Position numbers and translations under genes: made by a program. Below the pieces are notes generated by a model. It saw only the letters and a list, made by a program, of their open reading frames with translations. It had not been told where the DNA came from and searched no databases. Of a stretch of DNA of 64,000 nucleotides, positions 44,695 to 53,441 are shown piece after piece (position 1 is the first letter of the stretch; each line of letters opens with the position of its first letter). This stretch comes from DATEGZ01 sp035279905 (GTDB lineage: Bacteria > Acidobacteriota > Vicinamibacteria > Vicinamibacterales > SCN-69-37): positions 21,901-85,900 of the forward strand of contig DATEGZ010000187.1 in assembly GCA_035279905.1 (NCBI GenBank), written 5' to 3'.

Positions 44695-45557
44695 CGCGCG
44701 GTCCCCCGCCGTTCGTCGAGCCGTTCGCGCCACCGGTTCGCCCGCGCGAAGAGATCCTGCAGCCGAGGCGCATCCGTAGCGATCGCCGCGGTCATCCGCG
44801 CAGTCATCGCCTGAAGCGCTTCGACGATGTAGTCGGCGTTGGTGGCCAGGATGCTCTCCCACACGCCGAACGAGCTGGCCGCGAGCCTCGTCATGTCGTC
44901 GAATCCGCGCCCGGCATGTTGCAGGCTCTCCTCGCCAAGCGCTTCGACGCCGTTGACCATCAGGCCCAGCGAGAGCAGCTGCGGCAAGTGACTGAGGTAG
45001 GCGACGGTCCGATCGTGCACGTCAGGCGCGACGATCGACAGCGACGCGCCGATGCCCTGCACGAGGCGGCTCATTCGATCGCGAGCCTCCTCAGAGGCCG
45101 TGGCCGCCGGCGAGAGGAACCAGGGCTTGCCGCGGAAGAGATCCGCGCGTGCGCCGTCGAGGCCGCCGCGCTCGCCGCCGGCCATCGGATGTCCGCCGAC
45201 GAAGTTGCGCAGATGCGAAGATTCAGCGGCCTCGAGCACGCGCCGCTTGGTCGATCCTACGTCGGTGACGACGGTCGCGACGCCTGAACGGCCGAGCTCG
45301 GAGATCGAGTCGATGATGGTCGAAACGGGCGTGGCGAGGAGGATCAGATCGAGATCGGCCAGCGCGCGTGCCGATGCACGGCGCTCGTCGACGATCTTGC
45401 GCGCGACTGCGGCGTCACCCGCCGGCGCGGTGTCGACACCGGCAATCCGGATCGACGGCCACGCCGCCCGGAGGGCCAGCGCGACCGATCCTCCAATCAA
45501 CCCGAGTCCGACGATGCCGACGCTTGCAAACGGCGGTTCGGTTGCCGTCGCGGCCAT
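44691..45557 (-). CDS. tyrA: prephenate dehydrogenase
   Basis: A 288-residue NAD(P)-dependent enzyme converting prephenate to 4-hydroxyphenylpyruvate in tyrosine synthesis. The Rossmann motif VGIVGLGLIGGSVALAL is at the N-terminus. The active site includes VTDVGSTKR and the catalytic-His block FVGGHPMAGGERGG, and the helical dimer domain has VAYLSHLPQLLSLGLM and AGRGFDDMTRLAASSFGVW. There is no chorismate mutase or ACT domain; the mutase is the separate aroQ gene upstream. It is 6 nt after aroF and overlaps the acetoacetyl-CoA ligase gene by 4 nt. Control by the Trp/Tyr leader at 54961-55056 would make it Tyr-responsive. Confidence 0.93.
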   Translation of the reverse strand: MAATATEPPFASVGIVGLGLIGGSVALALRAAWPSIRIAGVDTAPAGDAAVARKIVDERRASARALADLDLILLATPVSTIIDSISELGRSGVATVVTDVGSTKRRVLEAAESSHLRNFVGGHPMAGGERGGLDGARADLFRGKPWFLSPAATASEEARDRMSRLVQGIGASLSIVAPDVHDRTVAYLSHLPQLLSLGLMVNGVEALGEESLQHAGRGFDDMTRLAASSFGVWESILATNADYIVEALQAMTARMTAAIATDAPRLQDLFARANRWRERLDERRGTAR

Positions 45558-45563
45558 GACGGC

Positions 45564-46610
45564 TTAGCGGTTCCACCCGCGGCGCGCGACCGGCTCGACG
45601 CAGATGCTGCGGCCAATCGCCGGCGCGATGATGCGCAACTCGGCCATCAGGCGCTCGAACTGCTGCGGGAACATGGACTGCGCGCCGTCCGACTTGGCGT
45701 GATCGGGATCGCAGTGCACTTCGATGATCAGTCCGTCCGCCCCGGCGGCGACCGCGGCGCGTGCCATGGCCGCGACCTTGTCGCGCCGGCCTGTGCCGTG
45801 GCTCGGATCGACGATGACGGGCAGATGACTCAGCTTCTGCACGACGGGAATCGCCGAGATGTCGAGCGTGTTGCGCGTGTAGCTCTCGAACGTCCGGATG
45901 CCGCGCTCGCAGAGGATCACGCTCATGTTGCCGCCGGCCAGGATGTACTCGGCCGACAGCAGCCATTCCTCGATCGTCGCCGAGATGCCGCGCTTGAGCA
46001 GGATCGGCTTGCGCGACCGGCCGAGCTCGCGCAGCAGCGCGTAGTTCTGCATGTTGCGCGCGCCGACCTGGAGGATGTCCGCGTACTGCTCGACCAGCTC
46101 GATCTGGCTGTTCTCCATGACCTCGGTCACGAGCTTGAGGTCGTGCCGATCGGCCGCCGCGCGCAGCATCTTGAGGCCGGCCTCGCCGAGGCCCTGGAAG
46201 CTGTACGGCGAGCTGCGCGGTTTGAAGGCCCCGCCGCGCAGCACTTTCGCGCCCGCGCGCTTGACGGCCGCGGCCGTCGTCTCGACCTGTTGCTCGGACT
46301 CGGCCGAGCACGGGCCCGCCATGACGACCACTTCGTCGCCGCCGATCCGCACGTCGCCCACGACGACGACGGTGTTCTCCGGCTTGAAGGTGCGGCTGGC
46401 GAGCTTGTACGGCTCGCTGATGCGCAACACCTCGTGCACGCCGTCCTGCACCTCGATGAGCTGCGGGTCGCCCGTGCCGTCGCCGACGGCGCCAATTACC
46501 GTCCGGCTCGCGCCCGTCGATCGATGCACGTCAAACCCCATTTCGATGAGCTGCGCGATCACGGCCTGGATCTGCGCCTCGCTTGCCCGCTCCTGCATGA
46601 CCACAACCAT
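45564..46610 (-). CDS. aroF: 3-deoxy-7-phosphoheptulonate (DAHP) synthase, AroA-I beta type
   Basis: A 348-residue enzyme opening the shikimate pathway (PEP plus erythrose-4-phosphate). The ATG at 46610 begins an N-terminal ferredoxin-like regulatory domain (VVVMQERASEAQIQAVIAQLIEMGFDVHRSTG), which in Thermotoga-type enzymes gives feedback inhibition. The KDO8PS-like barrel follows: VVVMAGPCSAESEQQV, LRGGAFKPRSSPYSFQGLG, QVGARNMQNYALLRELG, KPILLKRGI, and PVIVDPSHGTGRRDKV with metal ligands. It lies 26 nt downstream of the chorismate mutase gene; in related enzymes the two proteins can associate. Its presence places pathway entry under the Trp/Tyr attenuator. Confidence 0.95.
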   Translation of the reverse strand: MVVVMQERASEAQIQAVIAQLIEMGFDVHRSTGASRTVIGAVGDGTGDPQLIEVQDGVHEVLRISEPYKLASRTFKPENTVVVVGDVRIGGDEVVVMAGPCSAESEQQVETTAAAVKRAGAKVLRGGAFKPRSSPYSFQGLGEAGLKMLRAAADRHDLKLVTEVMENSQIELVEQYADILQVGARNMQNYALLRELGRSRKPILLKRGISATIEEWLLSAEYILAGGNMSVILCERGIRTFESYTRNTLDISAIPVVQKLSHLPVIVDPSHGTGRRDKVAAMARAAVAAGADGLIIEVHCDPDHAKSDGAQSMFPQQFERLMAELRIIAPAIGRSICVEPVARRGWNR

Positions 46611-46636
46611 GTGCCTGCCCTGTACCTTTCCAGATT

Positions 46637-46942
46637 CTACCGTTGCTCCGGACTGCTCTCGCCCGCGGCGCGGCTCGCGGCCGCGAGCCGCTCGAGGCGG
46701 CGCGCCTCGTCGATGATTCGTTCGAAGAGGCGCGTCATCGCGTCGTCCTTCAGCGGGCCGCGATTGGCCGCGCGCACGTTCGCGAGCACGGCCGCCTCGC
46801 GCGCCGGCTGATAGATCGGCTCGTGGATCTGTTCCTTGATCTCGCCGATTTCGAGCGCGCACGCGGCACGCGCGTTCAGCAGCGCGACCAGCTGCGCGTC
46901 GATTTCGTCAATCTTTGCTCTGAGCGCCGCTATTCTCTCCAC
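46637..46942 (-). CDS. chorismate mutase, AroQ class
   Basis: A 101-residue all-helical enzyme turning chorismate into prephenate for Tyr and Phe synthesis. The AroQ pattern is seen: MERIAALRAKIDEIDAQLVALLNARAACALEIGEIK (with the active-site Arg and Lys), YQPAREAAVLANVRAAN and LFERIIDEARRLE. It is a free-standing mutase, with no fused prephenate dehydratase or DAHP synthase. It is 3 nt after trpA and 26 nt before aroF, and forms the switch from the Trp branch genes to the Tyr branch genes in the operon. Confidence 0.9.
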   Translation of the reverse strand: MERIAALRAKIDEIDAQLVALLNARAACALEIGEIKEQIHEPIYQPAREAAVLANVRAANRGPLKDDAMTRLFERIIDEARRLERLAAASRAAGESSPEQR

Positions 46943-46945
46943 GCG

Positions 46946-47737
46946 TCACCGGCCCTTCAGCCACCGCACGAAACCTTCGACTGCCGCGGCCGGGTCCTTG
47001 CCCTGCTCGGCTGCGCTCGCGATCTGCTGGACGATCGCGCTGCCGACCACGGCGGCGTCGGCAAACCCGGCGATCTGCGCGACGTGCTCGGGCCGCGACA
47101 CGCCGAACCCGAGCGCCACCGGCAGCGGCGTCAGCGTGCGAATGCGCTCGACGAGCGGCCGCGCGCTGTCGGCCACGACGTCGCGCGTGCCCGTGACGCC
47201 CAGGCGCGAGATCGCGTACAGAAACCCACGGCCGAGCCGCGCCGCTTCGCGCAGCCGGGCGTCCGTCGTCGTCGGGCTGACGAGAAAGATCTGATCGATC
47301 CCGTGCGCGTCGAGCGCGCGCCGCATTGGCTCGGCCTCTTCGATGGGCAGATCGAGCAGCAGCACGCCGTCGACGCCGGCCTCCGCCGCGCGGCGCACGA
47401 ACCCGTCCACGCCGAGCCGCATCACCGGATTCACATACGTGAAGAGCACGAGCGGCACGGCGATCGACGAACGCACGGAGGCCACGAGATCGAGCGACGC
47501 GCCGAGGTGGCTGCCCGCCGCGAGCGCCCGCTCGGAGGCGCGCTGAATGGCGGGGCCGTCGGCGATGGGATCGGAGAACGGCACGCCGACCTCGATGACG
47601 TCCGCGCCGCCGCGCGCGAGCGCGAGCAGGATGTCGCGCGACCGCGCGAGATCCGGATCGCCGGCCGTGACGTATGTCACCAGTCCAGGCCCGGCGCCGT
47701 TCTTCAGCCCATTGAAGGCAGCGGTGAGCCGGCTCAT
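46946..47737 (-). CDS. trpA: tryptophan synthase alpha chain
   Basis: A 263-residue TIM barrel releasing indole from indole-3-glycerol phosphate. The ATG at 47737 overlaps the trpB stop by 4 nt and starts MSRLTAAFNGLKNGAGPGLVTYVTAGDPD. Active-site segments are VIEVGVPFSDPIADGPAIQRASERAL (catalytic Glu), LLDLPIEEAEPMRRAL (catalytic Asp) and the phosphate-binding GFGVSRPEHV and VGSAIV. Longer frames upstream lie within trpB. It forms the alpha2-beta2 complex with TrpB. Confidence 0.96.
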   Translation of the reverse strand: MSRLTAAFNGLKNGAGPGLVTYVTAGDPDLARSRDILLALARGGADVIEVGVPFSDPIADGPAIQRASERALAAGSHLGASLDLVASVRSSIAVPLVLFTYVNPVMRLGVDGFVRRAAEAGVDGVLLLDLPIEEAEPMRRALDAHGIDQIFLVSPTTTDARLREAARLGRGFLYAISRLGVTGTRDVVADSARPLVERIRTLTPLPVALGFGVSRPEHVAQIAGFADAAVVGSAIVQQIASAAEQGKDPAAAVEGFVRWLKGR

Positions 47738-48960
47738 CGGCCCCCCCGAAGTTGACGCACCGTGTCGACGTCCTTGTCGCCGCGGCCGGAGAGGTTCACG
47801 AGCACGATCGTGCCGCGGGAGAGGTGCGGGACGCTCGCCCGCGTCCACGCCAGGGCGTGCGACGACTCGAGCGCGGGCAGGATCCCTTCCGTGCGCGCGA
47901 GCCACTCGAATCCGTCGAGCGCCGCGTTGTCATCGACCCAGGCGTACTCGGTGCGGCCGCGCGAGGCGAGCCACGCGTGCTCCGGACCGATGGACGCGTA
48001 ATCGAGCCCGGCGGAGACCGAGTGCGTCAGCAGGATGTTGCCGTGCTCGTCCTGCAGCACGAGGCTGCGCGTCCCGTGCAGCACACCGGCCTGCCCGCCC
48101 GCGAACCGCGCCGCGTGATCGCCGGGACGGATCCCGCGCCCGCCGGCTTCGACGCCGACAAGGCGCACGCCTTTGTCGTCGACGAACGCGTCGAACAAAC
48201 CCATCGAGTTGCTGCCGCCGCCGACGCATGCCACCGCGATGTCCGGCAGCCGGCCGGCGCTCGCAAGGATCTGCGCGCGCGCCTCCTGGCCGATCACCGA
48301 CTGGAACTCGCGCACCATCAACGGGTACGGGTGCGGCCCCAGGACCGATCCGAGCAGGTAGTACGTCGTGTCCACGTTGGCGACCCAGTCGCGCATCGCC
48401 TCGTTGATCGCGTCCTTGAGCGTGCGGCTGCCGGCGTCGACGCGCTCGACCGAGGCGCCGAGCACCTGCATGCGGAAGACGTTCAGCGCCTGGCGCGCCA
48501 TGTCCTCGGCGCCCATGTAGACCACGCACTCGAGGCCGAGCAGCGCGCACGCCGTCGCAGTGGCCACGCCGTGCTGCCCCGCGCCGGTCTCGGCGACGAT
48601 GCGTGTCTTGCCCATGCGGCGCGCGAGCAGCGCCTGGCCGATCGCGTTGTTGATCTTGTGCGCGCCCGTGTGCGCGAGATCTTCGCGCTTGAGAAACACG
48701 CGCACGCCCGTGTCGCCGGCCGCGCGCCGCGCCTCGTACAACGGCGTCGGCCGTCCGACGAACGTCGTCAACAACTGCCGGAGCGTCGCCAGGAACGACG
48801 GATCGACGCGCGCCTCCAGATACGCCGCCTCGAGCGCTTCGACTGGAGCCACCAGCGTCTCGGGCACGAAGCGCCCGCCGAACTCGCCGAAATATCCGCG
48901 GCGATCGGGATCGCGGCGTCCGAACACCGGCCCCAACGTCTCTCGCATCACGTCTGTCAC
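47734..48960 (-). CDS. trpB: tryptophan synthase beta chain
   Basis: A 408-residue PLP enzyme joining indole and serine. The GTG at 48960 overlaps the trpF stop (GTGA); an ATG at 48951 is an alternative three codons on. Motifs are GYFGEFGGRFVPETLV, LKREDLAHTGAHKINNAIGQALLA (PLP Lys), AETGAGQHGVATATACALLG, the phosphate-binding CVGGGSNSMGLF and HSVSAGLDYASIGPEHAWL. It is TrpB1-type, matching a linked trpA. The 4-nt overlaps at both ends imply equal synthesis of both subunits. Confidence 0.96.
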   Translation of the reverse strand: MTDVMRETLGPVFGRRDPDRRGYFGEFGGRFVPETLVAPVEALEAAYLEARVDPSFLATLRQLLTTFVGRPTPLYEARRAAGDTGVRVFLKREDLAHTGAHKINNAIGQALLARRMGKTRIVAETGAGQHGVATATACALLGLECVVYMGAEDMARQALNVFRMQVLGASVERVDAGSRTLKDAINEAMRDWVANVDTTYYLLGSVLGPHPYPLMVREFQSVIGQEARAQILASAGRLPDIAVACVGGGSNSMGLFDAFVDDKGVRLVGVEAGGRGIRPGDHAARFAGGQAGVLHGTRSLVLQDEHGNILLTHSVSAGLDYASIGPEHAWLASRGRTEYAWVDDNAALDGFEWLARTEGILPALESSHALAWTRASVPHLSRGTIVLVNLSGRGDKDVDTVRQLRGGR

Positions 48961-49586
48961 GCACCCTCCGGCGCGGCGGCCACCGCCGCGAAGAACTTCC
49001 TCAGTCGTTCTGCGCTCTTCACGCCTGGCGATGCCTCGACTCCCGAGGAGACATCCACGGCCCACGGTTTCACGGCGCCAATCGCCTCGGCCACGTTGTC
49101 CGCGGTCAAGCCGCCCGAGAGCACGATGGGGCGCACGAACGACACCTGCGCCGCACGCGCCCAGTCCGCCACGCGGCCGGTGCCGCCGCGCCGTTCGCGA
49201 TCGGTGGCGTCCACGAGCGGCATCAGGTCGGCCGGCCACGCGGCGACCGTTCGAACGTCCGCGTCCGAGTCGAGCGTGGCAACCTTGAGGCAGCGCACCG
49301 GCAGCGCGCGGAACGCCGCCGGCGTCTCGTCGCCGTGCAGTTGCACTGCGTCAAGCCCGACGCAATCGACCGCCTCGCGCGTTTCGTTGAGGGACGAGTT
49401 CACGAACACGCCCACGCGCGTGACGAACGGCGGCAGCGCGCTGGCGATACGCGCCGCGTCATTGAGCGAGATCGCCCGAGGGCTCTTCCCCCAGAAGATG
49501 AAGCCGATCGCATCGGCGCCCAGGCCGACGGCCGCCTCCGCGTCCTCGAGCCGCGTGATGCCGCAGATCTTCACGCGCACGCGCAT
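48957..49586 (-). CDS. trpF: phosphoribosylanthranilate isomerase
   Basis: A 209-residue TIM-barrel enzyme for the third tryptophan-pathway step. The ATG at 49586 shares one base with the trpC stop (TGATG) and starts MRVRVKICGITRLEDAEAAVGLGADAIGFIF, with the catalytic Cys in KICGIT. The active-site Asp block is PLVDATDRERRGGTG, and VLSGGLTADNVAEAI and AVDVSSGVEASPGVKSAERL bind phosphate. It is separate from trpC, unlike the fused enzyme in enterobacteria. Confidence 0.95.
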   Translation of the reverse strand: MRVRVKICGITRLEDAEAAVGLGADAIGFIFWGKSPRAISLNDAARIASALPPFVTRVGVFVNSSLNETREAVDCVGLDAVQLHGDETPAAFRALPVRCLKVATLDSDADVRTVAAWPADLMPLVDATDRERRGGTGRVADWARAAQVSFVRPIVLSGGLTADNVAEAIGAVKPWAVDVSSGVEASPGVKSAERLRKFFAAVAAAPEGA

Positions 49587-50383
49587 CACCCAATCTCCTG
49601 CCCGGCCGCGAGGCGCAGCGACGCCAGCGCCGCGCCCGGCGACCCTTCCGTCATCAGCCGCTCGCCGACCAGGAACGCGTTGTATCGCCCCGATCGCAGA
49701 CGCGCCAGATCGGCCGGTACGCGCAGCCCGCTCTCCGCCACCGCCACGACGCTCGGCGGGATGTACGGCGCGAGCTCGTCGAACACGGCGATGTCGACGT
49801 CGAGCGTGCGCAGATTCCGGCTGTTCACGCCGATGATGGCGGCGTTGGCCTCGAGCGCGATGTCGAGCTCGCGTCGATCGTGGACTTCCACGAGCGCCGC
49901 GAGCTTGAGCACGCGCGCTCGCGCGATCAGACTGTCGAGCTGATCCCGGTCGAGCGCGCCGACGATCAACAGCACGGCGTCGGCGCCGGAGGCGGCCGAC
50001 TCGAGCACTTGAAAATCCGTGACGATGAAGTCCTTGCGGAGGACCGGCACGTCCACCGCGGCGCGCACGGCGCGCAGATGATCCAGCGAGCCGCTGAAGA
50101 ACGTCGGTTCGGTCAGCACCGAGATCGCCGCGGCGCCCGCCGCCTGGTACTCCCGCGCGATCGCCGCCGGATCGTAGTCGCGGCGGAGGATGCCGCGGGA
50201 CGGCGACCGACGCTTGCATTCCGCGATGATTCTGACGCCTCCGGCGCGCAGACTCGCTTCGAACTGCTCGCCGCGAGGGGGCTGCAACGGCTCCGGAAAC
50301 GGTCGGGCCTCGGCGTGGCCTGCCCGCACCTCGGCGGCTCGACGCGCCGCGGCCACGATCGTCTGCAGCAAGTCCGACGTCAT
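49586..50383 (-). CDS. trpC: indole-3-glycerol phosphate synthase
   Basis: A 265-residue barrel enzyme. The ATG at 50383 overlaps the trpD stop by 4 nt. Signatures are IIAECKRRSPSRGILRRDYDPAAIAREYQAAGAAAISVLTEPTFFSGSLDHL with the catalytic Lys, VLRKDFIVTDFQVLES, AALVEVHDRRELDIAL, IIGVNSRNLRTLDVD and AESGLRVPADLARL. Length is normal. It precedes trpF by a one-base overlap. Confidence 0.96.
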   Translation of the reverse strand: MTSDLLQTIVAAARRAAEVRAGHAEARPFPEPLQPPRGEQFEASLRAGGVRIIAECKRRSPSRGILRRDYDPAAIAREYQAAGAAAISVLTEPTFFSGSLDHLRAVRAAVDVPVLRKDFIVTDFQVLESAASGADAVLLIVGALDRDQLDSLIARARVLKLAALVEVHDRRELDIALEANAAIIGVNSRNLRTLDVDIAVFDELAPYIPPSVVAVAESGLRVPADLARLRSGRYNAFLVGERLMTEGSPGAALASLRLAAGQEIG

Positions 50384-51390
50384 TTCGGACTCACCTCCCG
50401 AAGCTCGGCCAGCACGCGCCTGGCGCCGCCATCGGCGATCGTCTTGGCCGCGCGTTCGACGCCGTCGCGAAGCGACGAGGCGACGCCTGCGATGAGCAAC
50501 GACGCCCCGGCGTTGAGCAGCGCGATGTCGCGGCGCGGTCCCTGCCCGCCGCCAACCACGTCCTCGATCATCGCGGCGTTTTCCGCCGCCGAGCCGCCGC
50601 GAAGATCCGCCACCGACGCAATTGGCAGGCCGGCATCCGCGGGATGTACGTAGAACGTGTTCACGGTGCCGCGGTGCAGCTCCGAGACCTTCGTGTGCCC
50701 GAGCGTCGAGATTTCGTCGAGCCCGCCCGCGCCGTAGACCACCCACGCGCGCTCCGAGCCCAGCTCGCCGAGCGCGCGAGCCAACAGTTCCGTGTGCTCC
50801 GGCCGCGACACGCCAATCAGCTGCCGGGCCGGCCTCGCCGGGTTCGTCAGCGGGCCGAGCAGGTTGAACGCCGTGCGGATGCCGAGCTCCTTGCGCGTCG
50901 GCGCCGCGTGCTTCATCGACGGATGCCACGCTTGCGCGAAGAAGAACGCCAGCTTCGCCCGATCGAGCGATCGAATCACGCGGTCGGGCGCGCCGTCGAG
51001 ACCGATGCCGAGCGCCTCGAAGACGTCCGCACTGCCGCACTTGCTCGACGCCGCGCGGTTGCCGTGCTTGGCCACGCGCACGCCGGATCCCGCGACGATG
51101 AGCGCCGCCGCGGTGGAGACGTTGAAGGTGTGCGCGCCGTCCCCGCCGGTGCCGCACGTGTCGAACACGGCGCCAACCGGCGCCGGCAGCGGCGTGGCCC
51201 GCTGCCGCATCGCTGTCGCGAATCCGACAACCTCGGTGGGCCGCTCGCCCTTGAGCGTGAGCCCGACGAGCAGCGCGGCGATCTGCGACGGCTGTGCCTG
51301 CCCGTCCATGATCGCGCCCATCGCGCGCGCGGCCTCCTCGGTCGTCAGGTCTTCGTGGCGGCGAAGCTTCTCCAGCAGCTCGGGAAACAC
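50380..51390 (-). CDS. trpD: anthranilate phosphoribosyltransferase
   Basis: A 336-residue enzyme transferring phosphoribose from PRPP to anthranilate. The start is a GTG at 51390, one base after the trpG stop. Motifs are FDTCGTGGDGAHTFNVSTAAALIVAGSGVRVAKHGNRAASSKCGSADVFEALG, PSMKHAAPTRKELGIRTAFNLLGPLTNP and VYGAGGLDEIS. It is a free-standing TrpD, not fused to TrpG. Confidence 0.96.
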   Translation of the reverse strand: MFPELLEKLRRHEDLTTEEAARAMGAIMDGQAQPSQIAALLVGLTLKGERPTEVVGFATAMRQRATPLPAPVGAVFDTCGTGGDGAHTFNVSTAAALIVAGSGVRVAKHGNRAASSKCGSADVFEALGIGLDGAPDRVIRSLDRAKLAFFFAQAWHPSMKHAAPTRKELGIRTAFNLLGPLTNPARPARQLIGVSRPEHTELLARALGELGSERAWVVYGAGGLDEISTLGHTKVSELHRGTVNTFYVHPADAGLPIASVADLRGGSAAENAAMIEDVVGGGQGPRRDIALLNAGASLLIAGVASSLRDGVERAAKTIADGGARRVLAELREVSPK

Positions 51391-51391
51391 G

Positions 51392-51961
51392 TCAGCGGTT
51401 CTCCAAAAAGTTCTGCAGCATCCGGTGGCCGACCGATGTCAGCACCGACTCGGGATGGAATTGCACGCCGAACACCGGCCACCGCTCGTGCCTGACGCCC
51501 ATCACCGTGCGATCGTCGGTCACCCACGCCGTCGTCACGAATCCTTGCGGCAGCGCGTCGGGCGGGATCACGAGCGAGTGGTAGCGTCCCGCCTCGAACG
51601 GGCTCGCGAGCCCGGTGAACAAGTGCGTGCCGTCGTGGCTGATCCGCGACGTCTTGCCGTGCATCAGCACGCCCGCCCGCTCGACCTTGCCGCCAAACGC
51701 GATGGCCAGCGCCTGGTGCCCGAGACACACGCCGAGGATCGGCATGCGCCCGGCGAACGTGCGCAGCGCCTCCACCGACACGCCGGCGGTCTCCGGACGG
51801 CCGGGCCCCGGCGAGATCACGAGGCGCGACGGCTTGAGCCGCTCGATCTCCGCGATGTCCACGGCGTCGTTGCGCACCACGCGCACTTCGGCGCCGAGCT
51901 CGCCGAGCCGGTGCGCGAGGTTCCAGGTAAACGAATCGTAGTTGTCGATTAACAGCACCAC
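51392..51961 (-). CDS. trpG: anthranilate synthase glutaminase component
   Basis: A 189-residue class I glutamine amidotransferase starting at a GTG at 51961. It supplies ammonia to TrpE, and may also serve PabB, because such amphibolic TrpG proteins are common. Motifs are VLLIDNYDSFTWNLAHRLGELG, VISPGPGRPETAG, the nucleophile Cys in PILGVCLGHQALAIAFGGKV, and the His-Glu pair in VFGVQFHPES. The gene is one base from both trpE and trpD. Confidence 0.95.
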   Translation of the reverse strand: MVLLIDNYDSFTWNLAHRLGELGAEVRVVRNDAVDIAEIERLKPSRLVISPGPGRPETAGVSVEALRTFAGRMPILGVCLGHQALAIAFGGKVERAGVLMHGKTSRISHDGTHLFTGLASPFEAGRYHSLVIPPDALPQGFVTTAWVTDDRTVMGVRHERWPVFGVQFHPESVLTSVGHRMLQNFLENR

Positions 51962-51962
51962 G

Positions 51963-53432
51963 TCAAATGCCCTTGTCCGCCATCTCGAGCGCTTGCAGCA
52001 GCGCTTTCGCCTTGTCGCACGCTTCGTCGTACTCCGCGGCCGGGATGGAATCGGCGACGATGCCCGCGCCGGCCTGGACCTGCGCTTTCGCGCCGTGCAT
52101 CGCGATGGTACGAATCGCGATGCAGAAGTCCAGGTTGCCCGCGAAGTCGAGATAACCGACGGCGCCGCCGTAGAGCCCGCGCCGGGTCGGCTCGAGGCCG
52201 CCGACGATCTGCATCGCGCGAATCTTCGGCGCGCCGGTGAGCGTGCCGGCCGGGAACGTCGCGACGAGCGCGTCGAGCCGGTCGCGTCCGTCCGCCAGCT
52301 GGCCCTCGACGCGCGACACCAGGTGCATCACGTGCGAGTAGCGCTCGAGCGCCATGAACTGCGGCACGCGCACGCTGCCGATCTCGGACACGCGGCCGAT
52401 GTCGTTGCGGCCCAGGTCGACGAGCATGACGTGCTCCGCGCGCTCCTTCTCGTTGCGCCGGAGCTCCTCCGCCAGGCGCTGATCTTCGTCGGGCGTCGTC
52501 CCCCGGCGGCGCGTGCCGGCAATCGGGTGCGTTTCGACGTGCCGTCCCTCGACGCGAACGAGCATCTCGGGCGAGGCGCCGATGATCGCGTCCTTGCCCA
52601 TCCGGAGGAAGAACATGTACGGCGACGGGTTGATGTGCCGCAGCGCGCGGTACACGTCGAACGGCGACGCGTCCGTCGAAGTGTCGAACCGGTGAGAGAT
52701 GACGGCCTGAAAGACCTCCCCCGCCGCGATGTCCTCCTGGATCCGCTTGACCGCGTCTTCGAAGGCCTCGCGCGTGTGGTTGGCCGAGACCTGGAGGCCC
52801 GAGGACTGCCGCCGCTCGGGCCGCGAGAGGTTCCGCTCGAGCTCGCGCTCGAGGAAATCGATCTTCGCGCACGCGAAGTCGTAGAGACTGCGCAAATCCG
52901 CGCCCGGCCGCAGCCGCGCGTTTGCGATCGCGAGGATGCGGTGCTTGACGTGATCGAACGCGAGGACGGTGTCGAACATCATGAAGCCGGCCTGGTCGCG
53001 ATCGACCTGCGGCTTCTGCAGCCGCACCGCCGGCTCGAACCACTCGGCCGCGTCGTAGTCGAAATACCCGACCGCGCCGCCGGTGAATCGCGGCAGGTCG
53101 GGCACGTACGGCGCGTCGAACTCCGCCATCAGGCTGCGCAGGACGTCGATGAACGGCTCGTCCCGCGTCGTTTCCACTCCGGCCTGCTCGATCGTCGTCC
53201 GGCCGGCGCGGCCTCGCAGCACCAGGAACGGATCCTTGCCGAGAAAGGAGTACCGCCCGATGTGCTCGCCGCCCTCGACGCTCTCGAGCAGGAACGCGTA
53301 GTCGGAGTGCTCGGCGATCTTGAGAAAGGCGGAGACCGGTGTGAGCAGGTCCGCCATGATCTCGCGGACGACCGGCACGAACGTGCCTCGCCGCGACAGT
53401 TCCACGAAGCCTTCAAAGGTTGTCTGTTCCAT
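51963..53432 (-). CDS. trpE: anthranilate synthase component I
   Basis: A 489-residue chorismate-utilising enzyme making anthranilate. The N-terminal domain carries the LLESVEGG motif of the tryptophan feedback site, so allosteric control probably remains. The C-terminal catalytic domain has GEVFQAVISHRF, SPYMFFLRMGKDAIIGASPEMLVRVEGRHVETHPIAGTRRRG, DLGRNDIGRV and GTLTGAPKIRAMQIV, YGGAVGYLDFAGNLDFCIAIRT. It follows aroDE by 9 nt and precedes trpG by one base. Confidence 0.96.
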   Translation of the reverse strand: MEQTTFEGFVELSRRGTFVPVVREIMADLLTPVSAFLKIAEHSDYAFLLESVEGGEHIGRYSFLGKDPFLVLRGRAGRTTIEQAGVETTRDEPFIDVLRSLMAEFDAPYVPDLPRFTGGAVGYFDYDAAEWFEPAVRLQKPQVDRDQAGFMMFDTVLAFDHVKHRILAIANARLRPGADLRSLYDFACAKIDFLERELERNLSRPERRQSSGLQVSANHTREAFEDAVKRIQEDIAAGEVFQAVISHRFDTSTDASPFDVYRALRHINPSPYMFFLRMGKDAIIGASPEMLVRVEGRHVETHPIAGTRRRGTTPDEDQRLAEELRRNEKERAEHVMLVDLGRNDIGRVSEIGSVRVPQFMALERYSHVMHLVSRVEGQLADGRDRLDALVATFPAGTLTGAPKIRAMQIVGGLEPTRRGLYGGAVGYLDFAGNLDFCIAIRTIAMHGAKAQVQAGAGIVADSIPAAEYDEACDKAKALLQALEMADKGI

Positions 53433-53441
53433 GACTCCCCA